Source: JALZEG01 sp036258555
Lineage (GTDB): Bacteria > Actinomycetota > CADDZG01 > WHSQ01
Length of the DNA: 64,000 nucleotides
Reading direction: 5' to 3'
Assembly (NCBI GenBank): GCA_036258555.1
Contig: DATADL010000250.1
Span: 1 to 64,000 of the forward strand
Below the pieces are notes generated by a model. That model made no database searches and was not told the origin of the DNA. It was given only the letters and a program-made list of their open reading frames with translations. Shown piece after piece: positions 1 through 8,222 of this stretch. Made by a program: the position numbers and the translations under genes. How positions within the stretch are numbered: position 1 is the first letter of the stretch; every line of letters starts with the position of its first letter.

Positions 1-584
1 GGCCGAATGCTCGCCAAGAGGGAGAAAAGGGAGAGATTCTGGAGAGCGTGCTCCAGCGCGCGGTCAAGGCGCGGCAGCCGCCCGAGCCTTCCTTTTCGGC
101 CTTGTCACCGATCGGCCCAAGGCGGCCGGGCCAGGACAACAGTTCCCGAGATCGCTAGTTGTGGGCGCGAAGGTGCAGATCGTGCCTGCACAGATGTGCA
201 ACGACCCCCGCCGGGGGGACGCACCAGAAGGGAACGCCGCGGACCGTTGCGGTCGTGGCAGCTCTCCCCGTTCTCTCCGCCGGCGTCGAGGCGCGCTACG
301 GCGCGCCGATCTTCAGCCGCTCCGCCACGGGTGACGACGTTCGCGGGATCCACAAAGTGTTCGCAGTAACGTGCTCGAGGGCCTCTACTGCGTCTTCACA
401 ACGTCGATCAGGGCGTACATACGCGGCTTACACGGCACCCCGAGCAGAGAATCGCAATCCCGGCGCTGGTTGGCATCAGAAGACCAAGAGGACCAGGGCA
501 GAGTCGACTGCCGAACCTCACACAGAGTAAACACTTGGGTATATAGTTGAGCGTCTAGCAGGGCACCACGGGAAGGGCCGTGAG
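1..584. other. No convincing gene; upstream region of the first operon
   Basis: Open frames here are arginine- and serine-rich on both strands, overlap each other and have no recognisable domain or good ribosome binding site, so I call none of them. The last 60 bases are A+T-richer than the rest and hold TATATA/TATAGT (540-547), a plausible -10 for the gene starting at 585; I do not see a good -35. A gene truncated by the window edge cannot be excluded. Confidence 0.5.
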
Positions 585-1067
585 ATGAGCGAGCGGGGGC
601 GAGAGGGCGGGCCTGGCCCCCCGAAAGCCGTCCGGCTGACGTTCACCTTCGAGGGCGACGAGGTCCGCCTCGTAAGCCGACAGCCCGTAGAGATGATCGC
701 TCCTCCCACCGACAAGCTCGACGGGTACGAGCACGAGCAAGGCTTCTGGCTCGAGGTCCGTACCGGCCAAGACGAAACGCTTCACCGCCAAGTGATGCAG
801 GATCCCCTCCGCTACGACGTCGAGGTCTTCTCTCCCGATCCCGAGCAGTCCGTGTTCCGAATCCCGGTGGGCGAGCGGTCGGGAAGCTTCACGGTCGTGG
901 TTCCCGACCTCAGCGAGGCCGACCATGTCGCGCTGCTGAGCAGCGGAGCGCCTACCGCCGCCGCCCGCGGCATGACACCCGAGGCGGCAGCTCGTGCTCC
1001 ATCCGGCCCGGCTACCGAGTTCGCCCGGTTCCCGCTTCGGCCCGATCGGGGAGGCGGTGGAGCATGA
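585..1067 (+). CDS. Hypothetical protein coupled to the M64 peptidase
   Basis: A 160-aa protein of unknown function. It has no signal peptide or membrane segment. The first 115 residues look like one compact beta-rich domain (alternating hydrophobics such as AVRLTFTFEGDEVRLVS at the start and SGSFTVVVPDL near residue 105), followed by an Ala/Pro/Gly-rich tail. The ATG at 585 follows a GGAAGG stretch. Its stop codon overlaps the start of the peptidase gene (ATGA at 1064-1067), so the two are almost certainly translated together and probably act together. It could be a chaperone, inhibitor or partner of the peptidase; that is inference from context only. Confidence 0.75.
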   Translation: MSERGREGGPGPPKAVRLTFTFEGDEVRLVSRQPVEMIAPPTDKLDGYEHEQGFWLEVRTGQDETLHRQVMQDPLRYDVEVFSPDPEQSVFRIPVGERSGSFTVVVPDLSEADHVALLSSGAPTAAARGMTPEAAARAPSGPATEFARFPLRPDRGGGGA

Positions 1068-3472
1068 CCACGGCAGACGGTTCGATCCTCGGCGTTACGC
1101 AGATAGTCGACAACGGCGCGCCGCGATGGGACCTGGTGATCCTCTCCGACGGGTATCAGGCCTCCCAGATGACCCAGTACGCGGCCGACGTGCAGCGGTT
1201 CGTCGACACCATGTTCCGAACCCCTCCCTTCGACGAGCTACGCCGCGCGATCAATGTCCACCGCGTCGACGTCACTTCCACGGACAGCGGTGCAGACGAT
1301 CCTGTGGCCTGCGGTGGATCGGGGGCGACGGCGCGCACTTTCTTCGACGCCACGTTCTGTGGCGGTGGAATCCAACGGCTTCTCGTGGTGGACAACGCCA
1401 CTGCCCTGAGCACTGCAGGCGCCCAAGTGCCTCAATGGGACGTGGTTCTGGTACTCGTCAACTCGACGATCTACGGCGGAGCGGGCGGCGCCGTGGCGAC
1501 CTTCTCGCTCGCCGCGGGCGCCGAGCAGATCGCACTCCACGAGCTGGGCCACACGGCTTTCGGACTCGCCGACGAGTACGAAACCCTCCGAGGGTGCGCC
1601 AGCGGGGAGACCGACCGCAACAACCATCCGGCTACTGCAGAACTTGCCCAGGCGAATGTCACGATCAACACCGATCGGGCGACCCTGAAGTGGCGCCATC
1701 TGGTTCGGGCAGCCACCCGCATCCCGACCACTGAGAACGCAAACTGTGCGCAGTGCGATCCGCAGCCGAGCCCGGTGCCGGCCGGCACCGTCGGTCTCTT
1801 CGAAGGAGCCGACTCCTACCACTGCGACGGCTACCGGCCGGAGTTCAACTGCATGATGCGAACTCTCGGCAGCCCCTTCTGCGCAGTCTGCCGCGAGCGG
1901 ATCTCCGCAGTACTGACGCGGCACCTGCCCGAGGCACTCGAGGACAAGGTCGTCCTCAGCGACAGCAGCGGGCGGGGGCCGGCCCTCGCCTCCCACGATG
2001 GGCGCCTGTTCTTGGCCTGGAGGGGATCGGGCAACCCGCAGCTGAACCTGATGTTCTCCGACGACAACGGGGCGACGTTCCGCGGCAAGAAGGTCTTTGG
2101 CGACACCAGCCCCCACAGCCCCGCCCTCGCTTCCCACGGCGGGCGCCTGTTCTTGTCCTGGGCGGGTCGGGGGAACGAGAACCTCCACGTCGCGAAGGTA
2201 AGGTTCTTCGCCAATACGGCGGGGGGATTCGGCATCGACGGGCTAGAGGACAAGGTCGTCCTGAGCGACAGCAGCGGGCGGGGGCCGGCCCTGGCCTCCC
2301 ACGATGGGCGCCTGTTCTTGGCCTGGAGGGGATCGGGCAACCGGCAGCTGAACCTGATGTTCTCCGACGACAACGGGGCGACGTTTCGCGGCAAGAAGAT
2401 CTTGGGCGAAACCAGCCCGCACAGCCCCGCCCTCGCTTCTCACGGCGGGCGCCTGTTGTTGTCCTGGGCCGGAGAGGGGGACGAGAATCTCAACGTCGCC
2501 AAGGTCAGGTTCTTCGCCAATACAGCCGGGGGATTCGGCATCGACGGGCTAGAGGACAAGGTCATCCTCAGCGACTCCAGCGGGAGCGGGCCGGCCCTGG
2601 CCTCGTACCAGCGCTCTCGCTGCCGGCGCCTGTCCTTGGCCTGGAAGGGATCGGGCAACCCGCAGCTGAACCTGATGTTCTCCGACGACAACGGGGCGAC
2701 GTTCCGCGGCAAGAGGGTCCTGGGCGACAGCAGTCCCCACAGCCCCGCCCTCGCTTCCCATGGCGGGCGCCTGTTGTTGTCCTGGGCCGGGGAGGGAGAC
2801 GAGAACCTCAACGTCGCCAAGGTCAGGTTGTCGCTGTTGACAGAGATCTTGTGGCCGCGGCGAGTGCTCGCGTCGCACGGCGGCGGTAGCCCCGACGAAG
2901 ACCCAAGGCGCGTCCTCGGCGACCCCAATGGAACGGTGTACGTGGTCATACCGGGCGCAGTCACCGGGACGGTCGGCGCGACTTTCGGAGATTTTGGAGA
3001 GTCCCGTGGCAGGTACTATCCGCGCCTCGTCGAGCTGCTGGGCGCGAGCCCTCCCGTGACTCACAACCCCGTGCGGCCGGAGGACTTTGCACGCGCCGAC
3101 GTCGTGGCCTTCGAGCGCAACGGACCAGGCCCGGCGCCGAGCGGAGGCTGGGAGAGGTGCGACTTCGTCTTCACGGACGCCGTCACCAGCGTTTCGGTGA
3201 GCGTCGACGACAGCGCCGGCGCGGCGCTCGACCCACACGTCCTGGGGAACGGCAGCATCACCGGGTCGGCGTACAAGAACTACTTCGGCGTGACGAGCGG
3301 CGACCCCATCGCGGACGGCGAGGTCATCTCGTTCCTGTTGTTTGCACTGCCAGAGCTGAACAAAGACCACCCGAATTTCACCGTCGAAGTGAGGGGTCGG
3401 GCCCCCGGAGAGACGGCGTCCTTTACACCTGACATCGATGCCATCGGCCTGCTGCGCTGCGCAGATTTTTGA
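1064..3472 (+). CDS. M64-family (IgA-peptidase type) metallopeptidase with internal repeats
   Basis: An 802-aa zinc metallopeptidase. The N-terminal domain (about residues 10-290) carries HELGHTAFGLADEYE, with His159, Glu160, His163 and Asp170 in the spacing of the M64 family (HEFGHxxxGLxDEY), and a Cys-rich region near 225-275 as in that family. Residues about 293-588 are three near-identical 102-aa units, each with two half-repeats of the form PALASHxGRLFLxW; the first half carries an Asp-box (SDDNGATF), typical of beta-propeller blades in sialidase-like proteins. The C-terminal 200 residues form another beta-rich domain. No obvious signal peptide is seen, which is odd for this usually secreted family. 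It starts inside the stop codon of the upstream gene. Confidence 0.88.
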   Translation: MTTADGSILGVTQIVDNGAPRWDLVILSDGYQASQMTQYAADVQRFVDTMFRTPPFDELRRAINVHRVDVTSTDSGADDPVACGGSGATARTFFDATFCGGGIQRLLVVDNATALSTAGAQVPQWDVVLVLVNSTIYGGAGGAVATFSLAAGAEQIALHELGHTAFGLADEYETLRGCASGETDRNNHPATAELAQANVTINTDRATLKWRHLVRAATRIPTTENANCAQCDPQPSPVPAGTVGLFEGADSYHCDGYRPEFNCMMRTLGSPFCAVCRERISAVLTRHLPEALEDKVVLSDSSGRGPALASHDGRLFLAWRGSGNPQLNLMFSDDNGATFRGKKVFGDTSPHSPALASHGGRLFLSWAGRGNENLHVAKVRFFANTAGGFGIDGLEDKVVLSDSSGRGPALASHDGRLFLAWRGSGNRQLNLMFSDDNGATFRGKKILGETSPHSPALASHGGRLLLSWAGEGDENLNVAKVRFFANTAGGFGIDGLEDKVILSDSSGSGPALASYQRSRCRRLSLAWKGSGNPQLNLMFSDDNGATFRGKRVLGDSSPHSPALASHGGRLLLSWAGEGDENLNVAKVRLSLLTEILWPRRVLASHGGGSPDEDPRRVLGDPNGTVYVVIPGAVTGTVGATFGDFGESRGRYYPRLVELLGASPPVTHNPVRPEDFARADVVAFERNGPGPAPSGGWERCDFVFTDAVTSVSVSVDDSAGAALDPHVLGNGSITGSAYKNYFGVTSGDPIADGEVISFLLFALPELNKDHPNFTVEVRGRAPGETASFTPDIDAIGLLRCADF
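1940..2829 (+). repeat. Three in-frame tandem 306-bp repeats
   Basis: Units start at 1940, 2246 and 2552, exactly 306 bp (102 codons) apart, each beginning GAGGACAAGGTC. They are nearly identical at DNA level, including third codon positions. The third unit differs by a short insertion that replaces SHDG with YQRSRCRR and by ending early at about 2829. The identity suggests recent duplication or ongoing gene conversion. They encode Asp-box-containing blades in the M64 peptidase. Confidence 0.93.
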
Positions 3473-3517
3473 CGAGAGGGGCCTGGTCTCCTTCGGCAGC
3501 AGCCGACCCGTCGCGCT

Positions 3518-3557
3518 GCGAGAAGACTCTCAGGCCGCGCCCCGAGAGTCTTCTCGC
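3518..3557. terminator. Bidirectional hairpin between convergent genes
   Basis: GCGAGAAGACTCTC (3518-3531) and its exact reverse complement (3544-3557) form a 14-bp stem with a 12-base loop. It lies in the 111-bp gap between the stops of the M64 peptidase (+) and the secreted protein (-). There is no strong T-run on either side, so it may work as a barrier or RNA 3' stabiliser rather than a classical terminator. Confidence 0.8.
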
Positions 3558-3583
3558 TCGCCTTGCCGGTCGGCTGTTCCTCG

Positions 3584-4174
3584 CTAGTTCAGACGTTCGA
3601 ACTTCAGGCGATCCACGACGACCGTCCCGTAGGCCGTGGTGTTCGTCAGGTTCGCGCGGACGTGCACGTCGACGGCGCCCGTGCTCGACGGCAGTTGGTA
3701 CGACTTCTGGATCGTCTGGAACCCCGTCCCGGTTGCACACAGGAACGCGTTCCGCTCGCCCAGGAACGTCCCGCCGACGCTCGTGTACGCGTGGATCGTG
3801 AGCCTCGCCCGGAAGTCGCAGATGTTGTTCTGCGTCACGTTCTGCAGCTTCACGTCTGCCGTCGCCTCGTAGGTCTGGTTCGGACTCGCGCTGAAGTTCT
3901 TGTACATGCCGGCGTCGCCGGTGTTGTCCGCCTCCTGCTTGATCTTGAAGTACTGATGGTTGTCCTGCGTCCACAGGTCGCGCTCGTTGCTGGAGAAGTC
4001 GTTCGTGCCCTGCAGATAGCGGTCGTCGACCCCGTCGGCGTCGCCTCCGTCCGTGAACAAGTCGTGGTTGAAGATCACGCCGATGCTGGGATCCGCAGTG
4101 GCCGGAGAAGCCAGGGCGGCGACCAGCACTGCCAGGATCGCGATCGCGGTCGATCGCCTGATCACATGCGTCAT
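3584..4174 (-). CDS. Secreted protein of unknown function
   Basis: A 196-aa protein with a clear Sec signal peptide (two Arg near the N-terminus, hydrophobic IAILAVLVAALA, cleavage after ASPATA around residue 27). The mature part is rich in Asn, Thr and Asp and in alternating beta-strand patterns, with two Cys in the middle region, like a jelly-roll adhesion or carbohydrate-binding module. I recognise no family. It faces the M64 peptidase across a shared hairpin and stands alone; the ATG at 4174 is the only start compatible with the signal peptide. Confidence 0.75.
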   Translation of the reverse strand: MTHVIRRSTAIAILAVLVAALASPATADPSIGVIFNHDLFTDGGDADGVDDRYLQGTNDFSSNERDLWTQDNHQYFKIKQEADNTGDAGMYKNFSASPNQTYEATADVKLQNVTQNNICDFRARLTIHAYTSVGGTFLGERNAFLCATGTGFQTIQKSYQLPSSTGAVDVHVRANLTNTTAYGTVVVDRLKFERLN

Positions 4175-4358
4175 GATGCAACTCGTTTCTCTCGCGCGTT
4201 GACGAGCGTAATGAAGCGGTTGACAGCTCTACGCCTCCGGTTCGAGGCGGTCACACCGCGCGATGCACCTGCTAGTACATGTCCCCGTCAAGAGAACGGT
4301 CAAGAGGGTTACGGAGATCCTGGCTCCAACCGGCCGTGGCACTCGCGCCCGCAATGGA

Positions 4359-5921
4359 TCACCGCTGGCAACCGTGCGACCCGGGCGCGACGTCGCGGGT
4401 CTCACCCCCACGCACGGAGACGCAATCGCGAGTTCCGTCGGGCCAGAGCACCTCGACCGTCGCGGTCTCTCGAAGCCCAAGCCCGAAGTGGACAGGGTTG
4501 GTCTGAGATTGGCTCGTGAACGCCACGCCGTCCGTCACCTGATGCCAGCGCCGGAGGTCGTCGCTTCTCAACAAGAGGCGGGCGCCATAGGCATACGGGT
4601 TCTTCGGCCCGCCCAGCAGCCTCACCGCGACCCAATTGCCTGCGACGGTCCGATTCGCGAGCAGCATCGACCGGCCAAAGACGTCGAGGTACCCGTTCGT
4701 GACGAACAGATCCATCGCACCATCCCCGTCGAAGTCCGCGACCGAAGCGGAGTCCCCGTTGCCCCGGCTCGGTCCGCCGAGTGACGGCACAGCGGTCCTG
4801 ACGAGTCTCCCTGCGGTGTTCAGCCACAGCGAGTCCTCGTGGTTACGGGCGCCGGGGCGGGGGGGATCGCCGGTCGCGCCCTCCACCAGGAAGAGGTCGA
4901 GGTCCCCGTCGTTCTCCACGTCCAGCCACTGCGCCACCCGTCCCGCGCGCAGTCGCGTGTCGATCGTCACGGTCGTCTCCGCGCGTCCGCGCCGCAGGAC
5001 GAGCAATCGTTCCTCGGATACGAGCGCCAGGTCGGGGTACGCATCGGACGCGAGCTCCCCCCACGATGCCGACAACCAGGAACGGCCCGTGACGCGCGGC
5101 AGGTCGATCTCGTGAAAGGTCCCGCCTCGGTTCTCGTACGCGCGAGACCCGACGAACCCATGACCCAGGACCAACAGGTCGGGATCGCCGTCCACGTCCC
5201 AATCGCTCCAGGTAGAGCTCCTGGTCGCGATCTCCGACGACGCTTCGGATTCCACCGCGACGAAGCCGTCACCGGTGTTCTCGTACAGGCGGTTCGGAAC
5301 CCCGCTCCTGATCTCGTTCGCGACGTACAGATCGAGGTCCTCGTCCGAGTCGTAGTCCAGCCAGTGGACCGACCGCGCGCGACCTAGTGGGTCGTCCACC
5401 CGAAGGTCGCGGGCATGGTCGGCCAGGCCCCCGTTCGCGGAGAGCCACAGCCTGTTGGGTCCGGAGCCCTGTCCGTCCTGCGCCCCCGAGCCACAGTAGA
5501 GATCGGGAAGGCCGTCGCCGTCGGCTTCGCCCCAGGCGCAACCGTGCCTGTCGTAGATGAGCCTCCCCGGGGCGGGCTCGTTGAGAGACGACTCCATCTC
5601 CAGCCCCCGCTCGAACGTGGCTCCGGAGCTCGTGAAGTAGCGCGCATGTCTCTTGTGGCGGTTGATCAGCAGATCGGGCGACCCGTCCAGATCCGCGTCC
5701 ACGAAAGTGGATCCCCAGCTCGGGGTCGCCGGCAGATCCAAACCGACGCGCTTCGTCACGGGGACGAAAGTGATGCGACCCGGGGATCCGGCGATCGGAG
5801 GAGGGGTGGGCGGCTCGGGCGACGATCCGGTGCACGCCGCCGCACTCGAGACCGCCAACAACATCACGGGGGCAAGAGCTCTAATGCGCACGAAGGGGAC
5901 CGACCTCGCGTCAGCCGTCAC
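4359..5921 (-). CDS. FG-GAP/VCBS-repeat lipoprotein with ASPIC/UnbV domain
   Basis: A 520-aa exported protein. The start is a GTG that overlaps the end of the upstream gene by 11 bp, so the two are coupled. An N-terminal hydrophobic stretch ends in SSAAAC, a plausible lipobox, followed by a Pro-rich linker. Residues about 65-420 hold repeated calcium-binding motifs of FG-GAP/VCBS type (DADLDGSPDLL, GDGLPDLYCG, DYDSDEDLDLYVAN, DFDGDGAMDLFVTN). The C-terminal 100 residues match the ASPIC/UnbV domain (NWVAVRLLG...NPYAYGARLLL, VEVLWPDGTRD). This architecture resembles CRTAC1-like beta-propeller proteins. Its molecular role is not known; cell-surface location is inferred from the lipobox. Confidence 0.87.
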   Translation of the reverse strand: MTADARSVPFVRIRALAPVMLLAVSSAAACTGSSPEPPTPPPIAGSPGRITFVPVTKRVGLDLPATPSWGSTFVDADLDGSPDLLINRHKRHARYFTSSGATFERGLEMESSLNEPAPGRLIYDRHGCAWGEADGDGLPDLYCGSGAQDGQGSGPNRLWLSANGGLADHARDLRVDDPLGRARSVHWLDYDSDEDLDLYVANEIRSGVPNRLYENTGDGFVAVESEASSEIATRSSTWSDWDVDGDPDLLVLGHGFVGSRAYENRGGTFHEIDLPRVTGRSWLSASWGELASDAYPDLALVSEERLLVLRRGRAETTVTIDTRLRAGRVAQWLDVENDGDLDLFLVEGATGDPPRPGARNHEDSLWLNTAGRLVRTAVPSLGGPSRGNGDSASVADFDGDGAMDLFVTNGYLDVFGRSMLLANRTVAGNWVAVRLLGGPKNPYAYGARLLLRSDDLRRWHQVTDGVAFTSQSQTNPVHFGLGLRETATVEVLWPDGTRDCVSVRGGETRDVAPGSHGCQR

Positions 5922-7533
5922 GCGAGCACGCTTTCAGCTCCGAGTAGGTGAGCGCGGTCGAGAAGACGTTCTTCTCCCGCTCTGCAGCGGGCGGTTGGTC
6001 GTCCGGCGCGTTGTCGCCGATCGTGTAGGCGCGCAGATACTCGGCCACGTCGGCTCGCTCGAAACCCGCGTCCGCGAGAACGGCCTCGTCGAGGAGCAGC
6101 TGGAACCCGCGATTCGCCAGCACGACCTCCTCGCCGTCGGGGCTGAACCGTCGATTGACGTCCCTCGTGACCTCGGCGACGTCGATCGGCCATCCCCCTC
6201 TCGTCTCGGGATAGGGCGCCATCCCGTGGTCGGCCGTCAGCGCGAGGACGTAGCGTCCCCTCCCGACCAGCTCGTCCAACGCGCGCACCAGTCGCCCGAG
6301 CTCGGCGTCCTGTTGCTCGAGGTTCTCGCGGACCTGGGGCTCTTCCATGTTCCATGCGTGACCCGCCAGATCGGTGCTCTTGTAGTTCGTGAAGAAGAGA
6401 TCCGCGACGGAATCCGATCCGAAGCCTTCCCGGCGCAGCAACTGGACGATCTTGTCGGTCTGCAGGATGTTCCACGGAGGCATCGCGCGGATCAAACCGT
6501 CCTGAGGGTTGAGCGGGGTGCCGAGCCACATCCCGTCGGCCAACCCGTCTCGACCGTCTACCTCGGCGATAGCGGCCTCGAGACCCGATACGTCGTGTAC
6601 GTATCCCGGAAGCCGGTAGAAGTCGTGGTTCGTCGTGAAAGAGGTAGGAGTCGAGAGATCGTCCAGAACCGCGATGTCCTTGTCGCCCTCCACCTGGGAC
6701 CCGTGGCCGATCATGCCTACGTGCCAGAAATCGTGTGCGACGACGGCGACCTCCGCACGATCACGGTTCGCAGAGTCCCAGAGGTCCGCAAGTGCCCGCT
6801 TCTCGAGCAGGCGAGGCGAACCGTCCTCCCACGGATCGACGACGACGCCCTCGAGCTGGATCTTCACGTCCGGAAGCCCGTGCGTCGCGGCGAAGAACCC
6901 CGTGCCCAGCGTCGCGTGGACGGCAGGCGTGACCGACGGCGACGACCCGGCGGTCGCTTTCGTGTACGTGGTCCCGCGCCTCTGCAGGTCGCGCAGATTG
7001 GGCCACGCTCGAGACCATCGCCGGAGGACGTTGGTCCCCGCTCCGTCCCAGACCACCGTCACGATCAGGCGCGGAGCGGAATCGGTCCCTTCGACCAAGG
7101 CCTCGTCCAGCACGCGGCCATCGCGCTCTGGGAACCGGTGGAACCGGAGAAGCCGTGCGTAGGTCGGAGCGATGTCGGCGATCGTGACCGAACGAGAGGA
7201 ACGGACTCCCGCTCGGATGTGTCCCGGGCCGAATAGGACCAGCGGAATGCGCTGCGTGAAACCCCACGGCGTGGAATGGATGGTGCCGAGCTGGTTCGGC
7301 GCATCCTCCACCATCACTACGTCGCCGGAGCGCCCCGCGAAGTACCCACGCATAACCCTTCCGAGAATCCGTGGGGGGACGTCGCACTTCGGCGACGAGC
7401 CGGCATCGGCGTGAACCGGCGGCACGGCGACGCCCTGCCGCCGTCTACGCCCCGCCTCCTCGTTGCTCGACGCGTATACGGCGGCTACGGCCATCGAGAG
7501 GATCGCCAGGGCACCCGCGACGTATGGTCTCAC
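5911..7533 (-). CDS. Alkaline-phosphatase-superfamily phosphodiesterase, circularly permuted
   Basis: A 540-aa exported enzyme (hydrophobic GALAILSMAVAAVYA near the N-terminus). Residues 155-440 contain the usual N-terminal part of type I phosphodiesterases: the metal Asp163 in VVWDGAG, the nucleophile Thr202 in SVTPAVH, Asp388/His392 in STDLAGH and Asp435-His436 in TADHGM. The usual C-terminal block comes first instead: His86 in IHSTPWGF, then RIPLVLFGPGHI and TIADIAPTYARLL (residues 86-129), normally found after the DHG motif. So all metal ligands are present but in permuted order. I infer a phosphodiesterase or nucleotide pyrophosphatase; the substrate is unknown. It is coupled to the downstream FG-GAP lipoprotein. 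Confidence 0.85.
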   Translation of the reverse strand: MRPYVAGALAILSMAVAAVYASSNEEAGRRRRQGVAVPPVHADAGSSPKCDVPPRILGRVMRGYFAGRSGDVVMVEDAPNQLGTIHSTPWGFTQRIPLVLFGPGHIRAGVRSSRSVTIADIAPTYARLLRFHRFPERDGRVLDEALVEGTDSAPRLIVTVVWDGAGTNVLRRWSRAWPNLRDLQRRGTTYTKATAGSSPSVTPAVHATLGTGFFAATHGLPDVKIQLEGVVVDPWEDGSPRLLEKRALADLWDSANRDRAEVAVVAHDFWHVGMIGHGSQVEGDKDIAVLDDLSTPTSFTTNHDFYRLPGYVHDVSGLEAAIAEVDGRDGLADGMWLGTPLNPQDGLIRAMPPWNILQTDKIVQLLRREGFGSDSVADLFFTNYKSTDLAGHAWNMEEPQVRENLEQQDAELGRLVRALDELVGRGRYVLALTADHGMAPYPETRGGWPIDVAEVTRDVNRRFSPDGEEVVLANRGFQLLLDEAVLADAGFERADVAEYLRAYTIGDNAPDDQPPAAEREKNVFSTALTYSELKACSRDG

Positions 7534-7737
7534 GCAATCCTCAGCCTTGATCCGAGGTCGGTTGTGAACGTCGCAGAGATTACCTACGTGGTCGACGTGA
7601 GCTCACCGCTCGGCCCGTCTGCAAGAAGTCCGCGAGAGTGGTCTCCCACAACGCCGATCGGAGCGGCCGGGCGCGGCCGCCGACCGCGGAGTACACTCCG
7701 GGCAAACCGGGGATAACGGGCGACTCGGGAGGTGCCC

Positions 7738-7941
7738 ATGGCGGCTCGTGGGGGGCGCGGCAAACTCTCGTTGCACAAAGAGACTCTGCGCGCGCTGCAG
7801 GACGTCGATCTCGACGCGGTTGTCGGCGGAGGAGGCGCCACGATCACGTGCGAGCCGGCGACGATCGAGACGGCTGTTCGCACCGTGTGCGACCCACCCC
7901 CGTGGGTCAGCACCAGCCCACCCACCCACATGTGTCAGTAA
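7738..7941 (+). CDS. Lanthipeptide-type RiPP precursor 1
   Basis: A 67-aa precursor. The leader has the motif KLSLHKETLRALQDVDLDAV ending in GGGG (residues 10-33), a class I lanthipeptide-type leader with a double-glycine-like end. The core, 34 residues, starts ATITCEP and contains three Cys and eight Thr/Ser, including PPPWVSTSPPTHMCQ at the C-terminus. ATG 7738 is chosen because GGGAGG (7727-7732) sits five bases upstream; the GTG at 7732 overlaps that site. The gene is 29 bases before the second precursor and upstream of lanC. Ser/Thr dehydration would need a LanB-type enzyme that is not in this window. Confidence 0.85.
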   Translation: MAARGGRGKLSLHKETLRALQDVDLDAVVGGGGATITCEPATIETAVRTVCDPPPWVSTSPPTHMCQ

Positions 7942-7970
7942 CTCGATCTAGGGGACGCGAGGAGGTGGAA

Positions 7971-8147
7971 GTGGGGAACGAGATCAAGAAGCTCACGCTG
8001 GTCAAGGAGACGCTGCGCGACCTGAACGAGCGCGAGCTGAAACGCGCCGCCGGCGGATACAGGGAGGTGCTCCCGCCGCCGACCGGGTGCGAGAACACCG
8101 GCATCATCTGCGAGTACTCCGAACGGACCTGTTGCTTCTCGGTCTGA
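7971..8147 (+). CDS. Lanthipeptide-type RiPP precursor 2
   Basis: A 58-aa precursor that starts at GTG 7971, five bases after a perfect AGGAGG (7960-7965). Its leader, KKLTLVKETLRDLNERELKR ending in AAGG, matches precursor 1 closely (KL-[ST]-L-x-KETLR-x-L). The core begins YREVLPPPTGCENTG and ends YSERTCCFSV: 29 residues with four Cys, including a CC pair, and two Ser plus three Thr... too few hydroxy residues to pair with every Cys if one Ser/Thr is unmodified. Cores of the two precursors share no obvious similarity, so they are either two products or the two halves of a two-component peptide. Confidence 0.85.
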   Translation: MGNEIKKLTLVKETLRDLNERELKRAAGGYREVLPPPTGCENTGIICEYSERTCCFSV

Positions 8148-8155
8148 GAGCCGTC

Positions 8156-8190
8156 GGGTAAGGCGGGCGGCTCGACCGCTCGCCTTATCC
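8156..8190 (+). terminator. Strong hairpin between the RiPP precursors and lanC
   Basis: A 15-bp stem (8156-8170 with 8176-8190, two G-U pairs) and a 5-base loop lie 8 bases after the second precursor and 32 bases before lanC. There is no T-run. Such hairpins commonly limit read-through and protect the precursor mRNA, giving many peptide molecules per enzyme; that function here is inferred. Confidence 0.8.
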
Positions 8191-8222
8191 CTCGTGTCGC
8201 GGCGTCGTGTCATCGTGACCCG

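Noticed and set aside
7..530. Arg/Ser-rich frames at the window start
   Set aside because: Overlapping frames on both strands, no ribosome binding site and no domain pattern.
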